64,000 nt of DNA from an uncultured Oscillospiraceae bacterium (GCA_958366985.1 CATXDC010000002.1:164695-228694), one strand, 5' to 3'; counted from the first letter of the stretch, positions 1-7,995 are shown. Notes: generated by a model from the sequence alone, not told the origin. A program made the numbers and translations.

Positions 1-2
1 CA

Positions 3-506
3 AGCAATGATGGTGATTCCTTTGTTCTTTACAGTGACGATAACGGTAAGCACTGGCAGCGTGGAGAGAAAGCCGGTTCAGGCAACGAGTGTGAAGCGAC
101 AGAGCTTCCAAACGGCGATATCGTAATGGTAATACGTGAAAATACCATGTGCACAATGTATCATCCAAAGCAGTTCCAGTGCCTTTCCTACTCTTCTAAC
201 GGCGGCGAGAGCTGGTATGAGAGTATGTTTAAAACAGACCTTCGCTCTCCCATATGCATGACCTCCCTTGACAGAGCAGGTGATATGCTCTGTATCTCAT
301 ATCCTGATTCCTTTACAACAAGACGTGGACTTACCGCTGCGGTAAGCCTTGACAGCGGCAAAAGCTGGAAGAAAAAGCTTTTGTATTCGGGAGCGGCAGG
401 ATATTCAAGTGTTGCAGCCAATGAAAATGGTGATTTGTTTGTCCTTGCAGAAATAGGAAAAGTAAATTACAACGAAGCCCTTGTATTTTTACATACAAAG
501 TTTTAA
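3..506 (+). CDS. Sialidase-like (BNR/Asp-box) protein, C-terminal part
   Basis: This open frame enters from the left edge, so only the last 167 residues are present. Three Asp-box motifs (S-x-D-x-G-x-x-W type) are visible: SDDNGKHW near residue 11, SSNGGESW near residue 65 and SLDSGKSW near residue 116. They are spaced as in the blades of a beta-propeller. The tail matches the C-terminal part of exo-alpha-sialidases (GH33), which release terminal sialic acid from host glycans. Catalytic Arg, Tyr and Glu residues cannot be fully assessed because the N-terminal half, any signal peptide and any carbohydrate-binding modules lie outside. Asp boxes also occur in other BNR proteins, so sialidase is the best but not the only reading. 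A strong hairpin follows the stop codon. Confidence 0.75.
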   Translation, partial: SNDGDSFVLYSDDNGKHWQRGEKAGSGNECEATELPNGDIVMVIRENTMCTMYHPKQFQCLSYSSNGGESWYESMFKTDLRSPICMTSLDRAGDMLCISYPDSFTTRRGLTAAVSLDSGKSWKKKLLYSGAAGYSSVAANENGDLFVLAEIGKVNYNEALVFLHTKF

Positions 507-510
507 AGAT

Positions 511-553
511 AAAAACAGCGTCCTGCGTTTATTTTTGGCAGGACGCTGTTTTT
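511..553. terminator. Bidirectional terminator between sialidase-like gene and spoVAE
   Basis: A 16-bp perfect stem (AAAAACAGCGTCCTGC and its complement) flanks an 11-base loop and has A/T runs on both sides. It lies between two convergent genes and its right arm overlaps the spoVAE stop codon. Confidence 0.9.
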
Positions 554-905
554 ATTTGTCTTTTGGTTTTGTAATAAGGGATACTGCAAGACCGCCAAGC
601 ATTGCGGCGGTTATTCCGGCAGCTCCCGAGGAGAGAGGACCAGTCAGTACTCCTGAAAGACCGTTTTCCGAAACAGCTTCTTTTGTACCCTGAGCGAGAA
701 GATTTCCAAAACCGGTAAGAGGAGTGAGAGCGCCTGCTCCTGCCCATTCTACAATGGGCTCATAAAGTCCTGCACCACCAAGAATAACACCTGCAACTAC
801 AAATGATACAAGTATTTTTGCCGGAGTTAGATTTGTTCGGTCAATTAAAATCTGTCCTATGGCACAGATTAATCCTCCCACAAGAAATGCTTTAAAAAAA
901 ATCAT
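552..905 (-). CDS. spoVAE: Stage V sporulation protein AE (SpoVAE)
   Basis: This 117-residue, very hydrophobic protein starts MIFFKAFLVGGLICAIGQIL and has about four membrane segments separated by glycine-rich turns. That is the length and pattern of SpoVAE, a subunit of the SpoVA channel of the inner spore membrane, which moves dipicolinic acid in during sporulation and out at germination. The family's usual partners spoVAC and spoVAD are not adjacent here: upstream lies about 200 bp without a gene and then an unrelated gene. The gene marks the organism as an endospore former. I did not identify a sporulation sigma-factor promoter with confidence. Confidence 0.9.
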   Translation of the reverse strand: MIFFKAFLVGGLICAIGQILIDRTNLTPAKILVSFVVAGVILGGAGLYEPIVEWAGAGALTPLTGFGNLLAQGTKEAVSENGLSGVLTGPLSSGAAGITAAMLGGLAVSLITKPKDK

Positions 906-928
906 ATATTAACGCACGTGCCTTTCTG

Positions 929-954
929 AAACTGTCTTGAGACAGACAGTTTTT
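929..954 (+). terminator. Hairpin with T-run in the spoVAE upstream region
   Basis: AAACTGTCT and AGACAGTTT form a 9-bp stem with a 6-base loop, followed by more T residues on the + strand. No + strand gene precedes it, so it may instead lie in the leader or promoter zone of spoVAE, or end a short unseen transcript. Confidence 0.3.
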
Positions 955-1103
955 CCAAGTTCGGATATTCAAAATTTATAATTATTCTCCCCTTTGAAAA
1001 AGAAAATATTCCAGAAAAGCAGCAAATATATGCAATGATAATATCCGTCATAATAAAGCTAAAAACATATGATTTTTGTGTTTATGGTGCTGTAATAACA
1101 AAG

Positions 1104-1529
1104 TTACTTTTCTTTTAAAATACTCAATATTTTTTGGATTTTTTTTCTTTTACCGTTTTCTGCTATTGCGCCAAAAGTGCTTTTTGGATTCATTTGCTGA
1201 CTCAGAATTTGTTCCATATCTTCCGTTGAAGTTGGAGTTTTAAAGTCAATGCACATTCCGATGGATATAGCATACAGATGATCTTTTACAGCACCCCAGC
1301 CGTCTTTTATTGTAAAATAGTATCGGTTATCTGAGGTGCTTAATAATAATTCTTCCCCATTGCTAATGCCGTGACAGTAAAAAGAATCGGAGGACAAAAT
1401 TCCATCTATTATTCTTTCTTTATTTAACACAGTAAGTTCTTTGAATCGGATACCTTTTTTCAAAGGATGAGTATCCATTAAACAAATTGAATTGATTTTT
1501 GCTGTTTGCTCTAATTTTTTTGATATCAT
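1104..1529 (-). CDS. Hypothetical protein
   Basis: A 141-residue soluble protein that I do not recognise. It starts at ATG behind a good Shine-Dalgarno sequence (AGGAGG). It has no signal peptide or membrane segment. The N-terminal half alternates short beta-like stretches (including SNGEELLLSTSDNRYYFTIK), and the C-terminus is lysine-rich (NGKRKKIQKIL). It is divergent from the zinc-ribbon gene at 1688. Codon use resembles the flanks. The open frame, start context and length support a real gene; the function is unknown. Confidence 0.6.
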   Translation of the reverse strand: MISKKLEQTAKINSICLMDTHPLKKGIRFKELTVLNKERIIDGILSSDSFYCHGISNGEELLLSTSDNRYYFTIKDGWGAVKDHLYAISIGMCIDFKTPTSTEDMEQILSQQMNPKSTFGAIAENGKRKKIQKILSILKEK

Positions 1530-1629
1530 AAAAACATCCTCCTGTCAGAGAAATCCAAAATTCAGATAAAAAACTTATCAGCCCGGACAATGATTTTAGT
1601 ATAACACAAATTATTTTCAGACCTTATTG

Positions 1630-1658
1630 TTGATGTATAGATAGATAAAAGATATAAT
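1630..1658 (+). promoter_or_regulatory. Sigma-A promoter for the zinc-ribbon gene
   Basis: TTGATG, a 17-bp spacer and a consensus TATAAT lie about 30 bp upstream of the start codon at 1688. Confidence 0.65.
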
Positions 1659-1687
1659 GATAAGCAGCTTAGAATGAGGTGATTGAA

Positions 1688-2137
1688 ATGGTGATTTGTA
1701 AGAAATGCGGTTCCTGTGATACAGTAAAAAACGGTATAATACGAGAGAAGCAGCGATATAAATGCAAAAGATGCGGCTGCAACTTTGTTGAAAATGATGA
1801 CAGAGTTGCTAGGGAAGCATCTATCTTAAAAGCGTTAAATTTGATATTTCAATCGCTTAGCAATATTTCTTATACAACACTGGAAAAGATGTTTCATCGA
1901 GATCGTTCTTTGATTCATCGCTGGAGTAAAGACATAGTGTTTGATAAGTGGAGATCACGCTGCAAAAAGGATGATATTGAAATCAATGTGAATCAGCTGG
2001 AACACTACGTAAAAGAAAATGAAAAAATATTCGATTCCTCTAAACCGATTTTTGTGTCATCCGGAAAGCTAACAGAAAGCTATTCTGCAATAGTAATTTT
2101 ACAACCTCATGGTGCAAGAGAAAGAAGCAGTTGGTGA
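1688..2137 (+). CDS. IS1/InsA-type zinc-ribbon protein, solitary
   Basis: The 149-residue product begins with a four-cysteine zinc ribbon (CKKCGSCD about residues 4-11, CKRCGCNF about 26-33) separated by an RY.C-type basic strand. This is the arrangement in the N-terminal DNA-binding part of IS1/IS1595-type transposases. A helical, basic segment follows (about 45-100) that could be a helix-turn-helix. No DDE catalytic domain follows, and I see no terminal inverted repeats around it, so this is not a complete insertion sequence. I chose the ATG at 1688 because GAGGTGATT lies just before it; a GTG three codons upstream lacks such a site. It may be a transposase remnant or a domesticated DNA-binding protein. 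It has its own good promoter, which favours the latter. Confidence 0.6.
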   Translation: MVICKKCGSCDTVKNGIIREKQRYKCKRCGCNFVENDDRVAREASILKALNLIFQSLSNISYTTLEKMFHRDRSLIHRWSKDIVFDKWRSRCKKDDIEINVNQLEHYVKENEKIFDSSKPIFVSSGKLTESYSAIVILQPHGARERSSW

Positions 2138-2229
2138 ATTAATAATTTAAAGGTTAATAGGAGATATAAAAATAAATTTTGTAGCATTTAGGTAAATTTA
2201 TATCTGTTCCAAATGCAGGGGAACAAATA

Positions 2230-2260
2230 AAGACGGCATAGCCTTGTGCTATGCCGTCTT
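2230..2260. terminator. Terminator after zinc-ribbon gene
   Basis: AAGACGGCATAG pairs with CTATGCCGTCTT around a short loop, with A/T-rich flanks on both sides. Confidence 0.8.
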
Positions 2261-2283
2261 ATACATATTAACTCAAATGCAGA

Positions 2284-2330
2284 AATAAGCTTGAGCCACC
2301 TTCCGGCAAGAGGGTGGCTCTAAACTTATT
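2284..2330 (-). terminator. Terminator of the phosphoglycerol transferase gene
   Basis: GAGCCACC pairs with GGTGGCTC, extended by AATAAG/CTTATT, with an 11-12-base loop. The element begins at the stop codon of the minus-strand gene. Confidence 0.7.
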
Positions 2331-4191
2331 AATAATATGAAACGTTTGTGTTTTCAAATACGCTTTCTTTTCTTTCTGAAAGGAATTCGTCGTTAAAGAA
2401 ATTGCTTCGCTGTGTAAGCTGATCGTTAACGCCCTTTACAGTATCCCTTTCACAGAGTGTTTGCTCATTTGAGAAAAGGTTTGTTCCGAGACCCAGACGA
2501 TCTCCCTCAATTTTTACTCCCATTGCGGCAAGGATTGTGGGGAAATAGTCGAACTGAGCGTATTGACGATTGGTGGTCTTATGTGGCTCAAGACCTGTGT
2601 TAAGGAAAATGTTTACTGCGCTTCTTTTATAATCGGGACTGAAATCTTTGAAGAATTTCTGATCCATACTCAAGTGGTCGCCTGTAATGACAATTGTTGT
2701 ATTTTCATAGAAGTCCTGCTGCTGAATCCAGCGGATAAATTTAGTTGCCTCTTTCTGTGAATAGAAAATAGCGTTGGCGTAGGGTTTATCAAATTTCTTT
2801 TCAGCTTTGGGGCTGAGATATCCGTCGGGGAAGTGCGTGTCTGCTGTTTCCATTTCAAAGTGGAAAGGCTTTCCTGTAGCGGCGAGTCTGAGAATTTCAT
2901 CCTTTGCAAATTCATAGAGCTTATCGTCCTCATATCCCCACCATACGTAATAGTCTTTAGGGATAAGACCTTTCTCTTTTGCGGCTTTGTAGTCAATAAT
3001 ATTAAAGTTGCCGTGATCTTTGAAATATACGGAAAGACCGCCAAAATCGGCATCGGCGCCAAACATTACTGACTGTTCATAGCCCTGAGCCTCCAATATA
3101 TCTCCGAGTCCGATAGTGCCGGGCAGGAAGTATCCGGAGCGACCGTAGGAATTTCCGTCCATAGGTATTTTAAGCGGAATGCCGTTTTCCATATTTACCA
3201 TACCTGCCACTGACCAGCCTGAGCCTACAAGGGTGTTGCATCCGCCGAATTTATCGTTATGGGAGAAGTTAACACCTTCCTTGGCAATTTCAAGTAAATC
3301 AGGCATAAGATTTTCTTCCATGTATCCGCCGTATTCTTTTGAAAAATATGAATTTTCCATTGATTCAAGGTAGATATGAATAAGATTGCGCTTCTTTTCG
3401 GGGAACTGTAATTTTACATCTCTCGGGTCGACGTAATTATCTTCGATATATGAAGAATCGGAAACATATGCGTGATAAACTTCGATAAGGTCAAACTTAA
3501 CGATGCCGAAAGTGAGTCCGCCTATAAAAATAAGTATAGAAAGGATAATGCAAATAACTGAGCGGATTGCTTTGCTCAGTAAGACAATGGGATCACTTTT
3601 CAATCTGTTGAAGACCATTTTATAGGGTGAAAGAACTAAAATTGAAAATATAGTCGTAAGAAGAGCTGTTTCAAAAACAGGACCTTCAAAGATCGTAACG
3701 GCAATATCGCTGCTTGTTCCAACTATTGGTGATTTCAGGTTAACAAGGAACTCATCGGGAGAAATATCTCCGAATGTGGCTTTTCCCCAAATGGTAGCAG
3801 TAAATAAAGCAGCTCCAAGAGCGAAAAAGATAATGGATAAAATACTCAGAACTTTAGTTTTTGTGCTGCGTTTATCCTTAGTGCGTATGTATTCGAGTCT
3901 CTTTTCGAGCAGTAATTTTACGAAAATTACTACAAGTCCGATAAATGAAGCTAATGCAATATATTTAATCGGATAAAAAGGACCGTGGAGTTCAGTGTAA
4001 AATACATTTGGAATTTTCAGTACATATTTCATCAGTGCAAGTGATGAAAGGTTAATAAGTAATGAGTTTTCAGCAAATGTTCTTATCATAGATAAAATTT
4101 GCTTTTTTTTGGAATCGTGTTCTTTTTTAATAAGTAACACTTCAGCAGCTGTAAAAACGATGCCGATAAGAATGCAGTAAAGTAAAAGCAT
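2329..4191 (-). CDS. MdoB/LtaS-type phosphoglycerol transferase (sulfatase fold)
   Basis: This 620-residue membrane enzyme has about five N-terminal membrane segments (roughly residues 1-240) and then an extracytoplasmic alkaline-phosphatase/sulfatase domain. The start NLIHIYLESMENSYF marks the first metal-binding segment, and ITGDHLSMD near the end supplies the late Asp/His pair. Such enzymes move glycerol-phosphate from phosphatidylglycerol onto glycans or lipoteichoic acid. The segment GSGWSVAGMVNMENGIPL resembles the OpgB/MdoB subgroup more than classical LtaS, so the acceptor may be a glycan or glycolipid. I place the start at the ATG at 4191 because GGAGGAAGAA immediately precedes it; an upstream in-frame ATG would add 21 polar residues without such a site. 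The gene stands alone. Confidence 0.85.
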   Translation of the reverse strand: MLLLYCILIGIVFTAAEVLLIKKEHDSKKKQILSMIRTFAENSLLINLSSLALMKYVLKIPNVFYTELHGPFYPIKYIALASFIGLVVIFVKLLLEKRLEYIRTKDKRSTKTKVLSILSIIFFALGAALFTATIWGKATFGDISPDEFLVNLKSPIVGTSSDIAVTIFEGPVFETALLTTIFSILVLSPYKMVFNRLKSDPIVLLSKAIRSVICIILSILIFIGGLTFGIVKFDLIEVYHAYVSDSSYIEDNYVDPRDVKLQFPEKKRNLIHIYLESMENSYFSKEYGGYMEENLMPDLLEIAKEGVNFSHNDKFGGCNTLVGSGWSVAGMVNMENGIPLKIPMDGNSYGRSGYFLPGTIGLGDILEAQGYEQSVMFGADADFGGLSVYFKDHGNFNIIDYKAAKEKGLIPKDYYVWWGYEDDKLYEFAKDEILRLAATGKPFHFEMETADTHFPDGYLSPKAEKKFDKPYANAIFYSQKEATKFIRWIQQQDFYENTTIVITGDHLSMDQKFFKDFSPDYKRSAVNIFLNTGLEPHKTTNRQYAQFDYFPTILAAMGVKIEGDRLGLGTNLFSNEQTLCERDTVKGVNDQLTQRSNFFNDEFLSERKESVFENTNVSYY

Positions 4192-4367
4192 TTCTTCCTC
4201 CTTGAATTTGTATTTGTGTTCCGTAATGATACCATGAATATTGTAGAAATACAACTGTATATCTCTTTATTTTTATACTATTTTGTGTAGATTTGTCGAA
4301 AGAATTATTTTAGAAGTACAAGTTAAACGCAATTTATGTGTGACTTATTAAATTATAGGAAAAAGCG

Positions 4368-4396
4368 TTGCTTTTATTAAGATTATGTAGTAAACT
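4368..4396 (+). promoter_or_regulatory. Putative promoter of the pnuC-like transcription unit
   Basis: TTGCTT, a 17-bp spacer and TAAACT would start transcription near 4403, giving a leader of about 100 bases before the pnuC-like start. Confidence 0.5.
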
Positions 4397-4402
4397 TTAA
4401 TG

Positions 4403-4503
4403 GTTAACTGCCACCGGGTAGTAGATGCAATAGCATCCGTTTACACATCGTTAGGTCTTTGAAGATGTGTGCGGGTGTTTATTTTTTTGGAGGTTTTACA
4501 TTT
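4403..4503 (+). promoter_or_regulatory. Structured 5' leader of pnuC-like gene, candidate riboswitch
   Basis: Within 4412-4477, two perfect hairpins sit side by side: GATGC-AATA-GCATC (4424-4437), and ACACATC pairing with GATGTGT over a 14-base loop (4443-4470). CACC (4412-4415) can pair with GGTG (4474-4477) to close a three-way junction. A T-rich stretch and the GGAGG ribosome binding site follow directly. I could not match it to the TPP, FMN, THF or preQ1 classes. A regulatory role is inference from position and structure. Confidence 0.45.
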
Positions 4504-5208
4504 ATGTTCAGAATAAAGGATGCAATAAATTATTTTTCAAAGGCTGAAATAATTCTGTGGCTTTCCTCGATTACATTTATTATTTGTTCCTTTTTGATTT
4601 TTGACAGAGGAAATTACGTGACTCTCGCAGCCTCTTTAATCGGAGCAACTTCTCTTATTTTCTGTGCAAAGGGAAATCCCATAGGTCAGCTTCTGATGAT
4701 AGTCTTCAGTGTCCTTTACGGAATTATCTCCTTTACCTTTGCTTATTACGGTGAAATGATAACTTATCTCGGAATGACTGCTCCCATGGCGGTATTTGCA
4801 CTTATTTCGTGGCTTAAAAATCCTTATAACGGCAATAAGTCTGAAGTCAAAGTGAATACAATCAGTAGCTCAGAAATAATATTCATGCTCTTTTTAGCAG
4901 CAGTTGTAACTGGGGTTTTCTATTTCATTTTAAAATTTTTCAATACCGCAAATCTGCTTCCCAGTACTCTTTCGGTAACTACAAGTTTTATTGCTGTTTA
5001 TCTTACTTTCAGACGAAGTCCTTATTTTCCTCTTGCCTATGCTGCAAATGATTTGGTGCTGATTGTTTTATGGACACTCGCTTCCTTATCCGACAGCTCA
5101 TATATATCTGTTGTTATATGTTTTGTAATGTTTCTTGCAAATGATATTTATGGATTTATCAGCTGGATAAAAATGAGAAAACGTCAAACACAGGAGATAG
5201 CAGCCTGA
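4504..5208 (+). CDS. pnuC: PnuC-family vitamin-precursor transporter
   Basis: A 234-residue integral membrane protein with about seven predicted segments. The family-typical pieces are GNPIGQLLMIVFSVLYGIIS, YLGMTAPMAVFALISWLKNP and the C-terminal NDIYGFISWIKM. PnuC proteins are SWEET-fold facilitators that import nicotinamide riboside for NAD synthesis; relatives carry thiamine (PnuT) or riboflavin (PnuX), so the exact substrate is not certain. The start at 4504 follows GGAGGTTTTACATTT; longer reading from an upstream TTG would translate the structured leader. A de novo NAD operon (nadABC) lies about 21 kb away, so import of an NAD precursor would be a salvage route. Confidence 0.8.
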   Translation: MFRIKDAINYFSKAEIILWLSSITFIICSFLIFDRGNYVTLAASLIGATSLIFCAKGNPIGQLLMIVFSVLYGIISFTFAYYGEMITYLGMTAPMAVFALISWLKNPYNGNKSEVKVNTISSSEIIFMLFLAAVVTGVFYFILKFFNTANLLPSTLSVTTSFIAVYLTFRRSPYFPLAYAANDLVLIVLWTLASLSDSSYISVVICFVMFLANDIYGFISWIKMRKRQTQEIAA

Positions 5209-5215
5209 GAAAGCA

Positions 5216-5242
5216 AAAAGCGGCGTATTATACGCCGCTTTT
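5216..5242. terminator. Bidirectional terminator
   Basis: AAAAGCGGCGTA and TACGCCGCTTTT form a 12-bp perfect stem with a 3-base loop between two convergent genes. Confidence 0.9.
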
Positions 5243-5270
5243 AATCGTTAGGTGAATGATCTGTTTTACG

Positions 5271-5711
5271 TTAGTTTATGATTCTGAATCTGCCTATAAG
5301 AGGAAGCTCTTTAAACTGTCCGTTCAGAGCATTTACAATACCCATTACAAAGCATACAGCGCAGAAAATTCCCCAAATCCATCCGATAACAGGGATTATT
5401 GAAAGGAATGCAAACAGTGTTAAAAGAAGAGCCTGATTTGCATGGAAACGGATAAATCTTGAGTTAGGCGCTGCAACAAGTGCGAGTATGATCATGCCGC
5501 TTATGTATCCCAGTGCTGCCAGATTTTTATTGGCTGCTACATCAGCCTGCATATTGTAATCATCAAAGGGCTGCTGGAACTGCTGGGGCTGCGGCTGTGA
5601 TTCCTGATACTGGGGCTGTGGTTCGGGAGATGAAAATTTTGCTCCGCAGACCGTGCAGAAAAGGGCATTATCGTCTACCTGACTGCCGCATACGTTACAG
5701 AATTTGCTCAT
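5271..5711 (-). CDS. Zinc-ribbon membrane protein (DUF4870-like)
   Basis: A 146-residue protein. Residues 1-30 form a double-CxxC zinc ribbon (CNVCG ... CTVCG), followed by a Pro/Gln-rich linker (about residues 30-55). The C-terminal half is hydrophobic with about three membrane segments; FIRFHANQALLL is typical of DUF4870/Tic20-like small membrane proteins. The function is unknown; the ribbon probably faces the cytoplasm. I chose the start at 5711 because AAAGGAGG precedes it, rather than an ATG ten codons upstream. It is a single gene convergent with pnuC. Confidence 0.75.
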   Translation of the reverse strand: MSKFCNVCGSQVDDNALFCTVCGAKFSSPEPQPQYQESQPQPQQFQQPFDDYNMQADVAANKNLAALGYISGMIILALVAAPNSRFIRFHANQALLLTLFAFLSIIPVIGWIWGIFCAVCFVMGIVNALNGQFKELPLIGRFRIIN

Positions 5712-5893
5712 AGGAAAACCTCCTTTAATATGAAAAGACATAGTCTTTTTTTAATTATACATATTTTTTCAACACTTTACTATACTTTTTTTAAATTCAT
5801 ACTGTGTCTTCTTATGTAAATTGAGTAAAATTTTTAATTTTACGCTGTTTGTTTGACTTGCTTTTCAGCATAAAATAACCCTTTTACTTTCTC

Positions 5894-5923
5894 TTGCACA
5901 TATTGATCTATTTATGATAAAAT
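5894..5923 (+). promoter_or_regulatory. Putative lepA promoter
   Basis: TTGCAC, an 18-bp spacer and TAAAAT lie about 80 bp upstream of lepA. Confidence 0.45.
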
Positions 5924-6003
5924 AACTATATTATGTAATTTTTTTCAAATGGCGTACTTTTAGGTGTGCCGTAGGTATAATTGACAATCAGAGGTGAACG
6001 GTT

Positions 6004-7815
6004 TTGGCAATACCCAAAAGCAATATCAGAAACTTTTCAATAATTGCCCATATAGACCACGGAAAATCCACGTTGGCAGACAGACTTCTTGAAGTTACAA
6101 ATTCCGTAGCTTTAAGAGATATGACAGCCCAGCTTCTTGACAATATGGATCTTGAGCGTGAGCGTGGAATTACAATCAAAGCCCATGCCGTAAAGCTTAA
6201 CTATAAGGCAAAGGACGGCGAGGAGTACGAGCTTAATCTTATTGATACTCCCGGCCACGTTGACTTTAACTATGAGGTTTCAAGGTCACTTGCCGCCTGT
6301 GAGGGAGCAGTGCTTATTGTTGACGCTTCACAGGGCATTGAGGCGCAGACTTTGGCAAACACATATCTTGCCCTTGACCACGATCTTGAAATAGTTCCCG
6401 TAATAAATAAAATTGACCTTCCGGCAGCAGATCCCGAAAGAGTTGCCCACGAGGTTGAGGATATTATAGGAATACCCTGTCTGGACGCTCCGAGGGTTTC
6501 GGCTAAAACAGGAGAAAATGTAGAGCAGGTTCTCGAAAGAATAGTTTCGGATATACCGGCTCCTGAGGGAGATGAAACAAAGCCCCTTAAGGCTCTTGTA
6601 TTCGATTCCGTTTATGACAGCTACCGTGGAGTTATAGTATATGTGCGTATCAAGGACGGAAAGATAAAGGCCGGCGATACAATGCGCATGATGGCAACGG
6701 GAGCACAGTTTACTGTTGTAGAAGTAGGCTGTATGAGAGCTACCAGCATGGAGCCTATGGATGAACTCAGAGCCGGTGATGTTGGATATATCACAGCTTC
6801 AATTAAGACAGTAAGCGATGCAAGAGTCGGTGACACCGTAACCCTTGCCACAAATCCTGCTGCAGAACCTCTTCCCGGATACCGTCAGGTAAACCCCATG
6901 GTTTTCTGCGGAGTTTATCCCGCTGACGGAGCCGATTACGAAAATCTTCGTGATGCTCTCGAAAAGCTTCAGCTTAACGATGCATCCCTTTCCTATGAGC
7001 CTGAAACTTCCGGCGCATTGGGATTTGGTTTCAGATGCGGATTTTTGGGACTTCTCCACCTTGAGATTATTCAGGAACGTCTTGAAAGGGAATATAACCT
7101 TGACCTTGTAACTACAATTCCCAGCGTTGTATATAAGGTTCATCTCACTGACGGCAGTGTAATAAATGTTGATAACCCAACCCATTATCCGGACCCGGCA
7201 GTTATCGATTACTGCGAAGAGCCCATGACCAATGCTCATATTTATGCTCCGCCGGATTATGTAGGCGCAATAATGGATCTTTGTCAGGACAGACGAGGAG
7301 TATTTAAGGATATGACCTATCTTGCTCCCGACAGAGTTGATATACACTATGAGCTTCCCCTTAACGAAATCATTTACGATTTCTTTGATGTGCTCAAATC
7401 ACGCACAAGGGGCTATGCTTCTTTCGATTATGAAATTGACAAATATAACCGTTCACAGCTTGTAAAGCTCGATGTACTTCTTAACGGCGATATTGTGGAT
7501 GCTCTTTCCTTTATTATCCACTCTGATAAAGCTTATTCGAGAGCGAGAAAAATTGCCGAAAAGCTTAAGGAAAATATTCCACGTCAGATGTTTGAAATTC
7601 CCATACAGCTTGCAGTGGGCGGAAAGGTTATAGCAAGAGAAACAGTAAAGGCAATGCGTAAGGACGTTCTTGCAAAGTGCTACGGCGGCGATATTACCAG
7701 AAAGAAAAAGCTTCTTGAAAAACAGAAGGAAGGTAAAAAGCGTATGCGTCACTTCGGTACCGTTGAGGTTCCCCAGGAGGCGTTTATGGCTGTTCTCAAG
7801 CTTGACGACGAATAA
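6004..7815 (+). CDS. lepA: Elongation factor 4 (LepA) GTPase
   Basis: A 603-residue translational GTPase of normal length. The G1 loop AHIDHGKST lies at about residues 14-22, followed by RERGITIKAH, DTPGHVD and NKIDLP. Domain II, the elongation-factor G-like domains and the LepA-specific C-terminal domain (from about residue 480, ending GTVEVPQEAFMAVLK) are all present. LepA acts on the ribosome to relieve stalled or misplaced translocation states. The start is a TTG behind AGAGGTGAAC, with no ATG alternative nearby. It is a single gene with a terminator; no hemN or hrcA-dnaK genes follow as they do in some Firmicutes. Confidence 0.97.
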   Translation: MAIPKSNIRNFSIIAHIDHGKSTLADRLLEVTNSVALRDMTAQLLDNMDLERERGITIKAHAVKLNYKAKDGEEYELNLIDTPGHVDFNYEVSRSLAACEGAVLIVDASQGIEAQTLANTYLALDHDLEIVPVINKIDLPAADPERVAHEVEDIIGIPCLDAPRVSAKTGENVEQVLERIVSDIPAPEGDETKPLKALVFDSVYDSYRGVIVYVRIKDGKIKAGDTMRMMATGAQFTVVEVGCMRATSMEPMDELRAGDVGYITASIKTVSDARVGDTVTLATNPAAEPLPGYRQVNPMVFCGVYPADGADYENLRDALEKLQLNDASLSYEPETSGALGFGFRCGFLGLLHLEIIQERLEREYNLDLVTTIPSVVYKVHLTDGSVINVDNPTHYPDPAVIDYCEEPMTNAHIYAPPDYVGAIMDLCQDRRGVFKDMTYLAPDRVDIHYELPLNEIIYDFFDVLKSRTRGYASFDYEIDKYNRSQLVKLDVLLNGDIVDALSFIIHSDKAYSRARKIAEKLKENIPRQMFEIPIQLAVGGKVIARETVKAMRKDVLAKCYGGDITRKKKLLEKQKEGKKRMRHFGTVEVPQEAFMAVLKLDDE

Positions 7816-7823
7816 TATTAATT

Positions 7824-7856
7824 CACGGTGTTTTCTTTTGAAAGCACCGTGTTTTT
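7824..7856 (+). terminator. lepA terminator
   Basis: CACGGTG pairs with CACCGTG, with additional TTTC/GAAA pairing inside, followed by TTTTTATGG. Confidence 0.85.
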
Positions 7857-7909
7857 ATGGAAAAAATTATTTTATTGTAAAATCACTTCCAATATTTACA
7901 ATTTGTTAA

Positions 7910-7938
7910 TTGAAATAGGATGAAAATAGTTGTATGAT
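7910..7938 (+). promoter_or_regulatory. Sigma-A promoter of htpG
   Basis: TTGAAA, a 17-bp spacer and TATGAT. The CIRCE operator begins 3 bp downstream of the -10 box, covering the transcription start. Confidence 0.8.
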
Positions 7939-7941
7939 AAA

Positions 7942-7968
7942 TTAGCACTCAAAGATAGAGAGTGCTAA
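7942..7968 (+). promoter_or_regulatory. CIRCE operator (HrcA binding site)
   Basis: A perfect match to the CIRCE consensus: TTAGCACTC, 9 bases, GAGTGCTAA. HrcA is known to repress chaperone genes through this element. Its place over the transcription start predicts heat-inducible repression of htpG. Confidence 0.97.
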
Positions 7969-7995
7969 TTTTACATTATAAAAGGGGATATCACA

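Noticed and set aside
1688..2137. Complete IS1-family insertion sequence
   Set aside because: No catalytic frame, no terminal inverted repeats and no target duplication are visible.
4403..4503. Leader as a THF or TPP riboswitch
   Set aside because: Short similarities (GTAGATG, GCATCCG) to the THF aptamer exist, but the long internal part is missing; no TPP core (CTGAGA, ACC..GAACCTG) is present.
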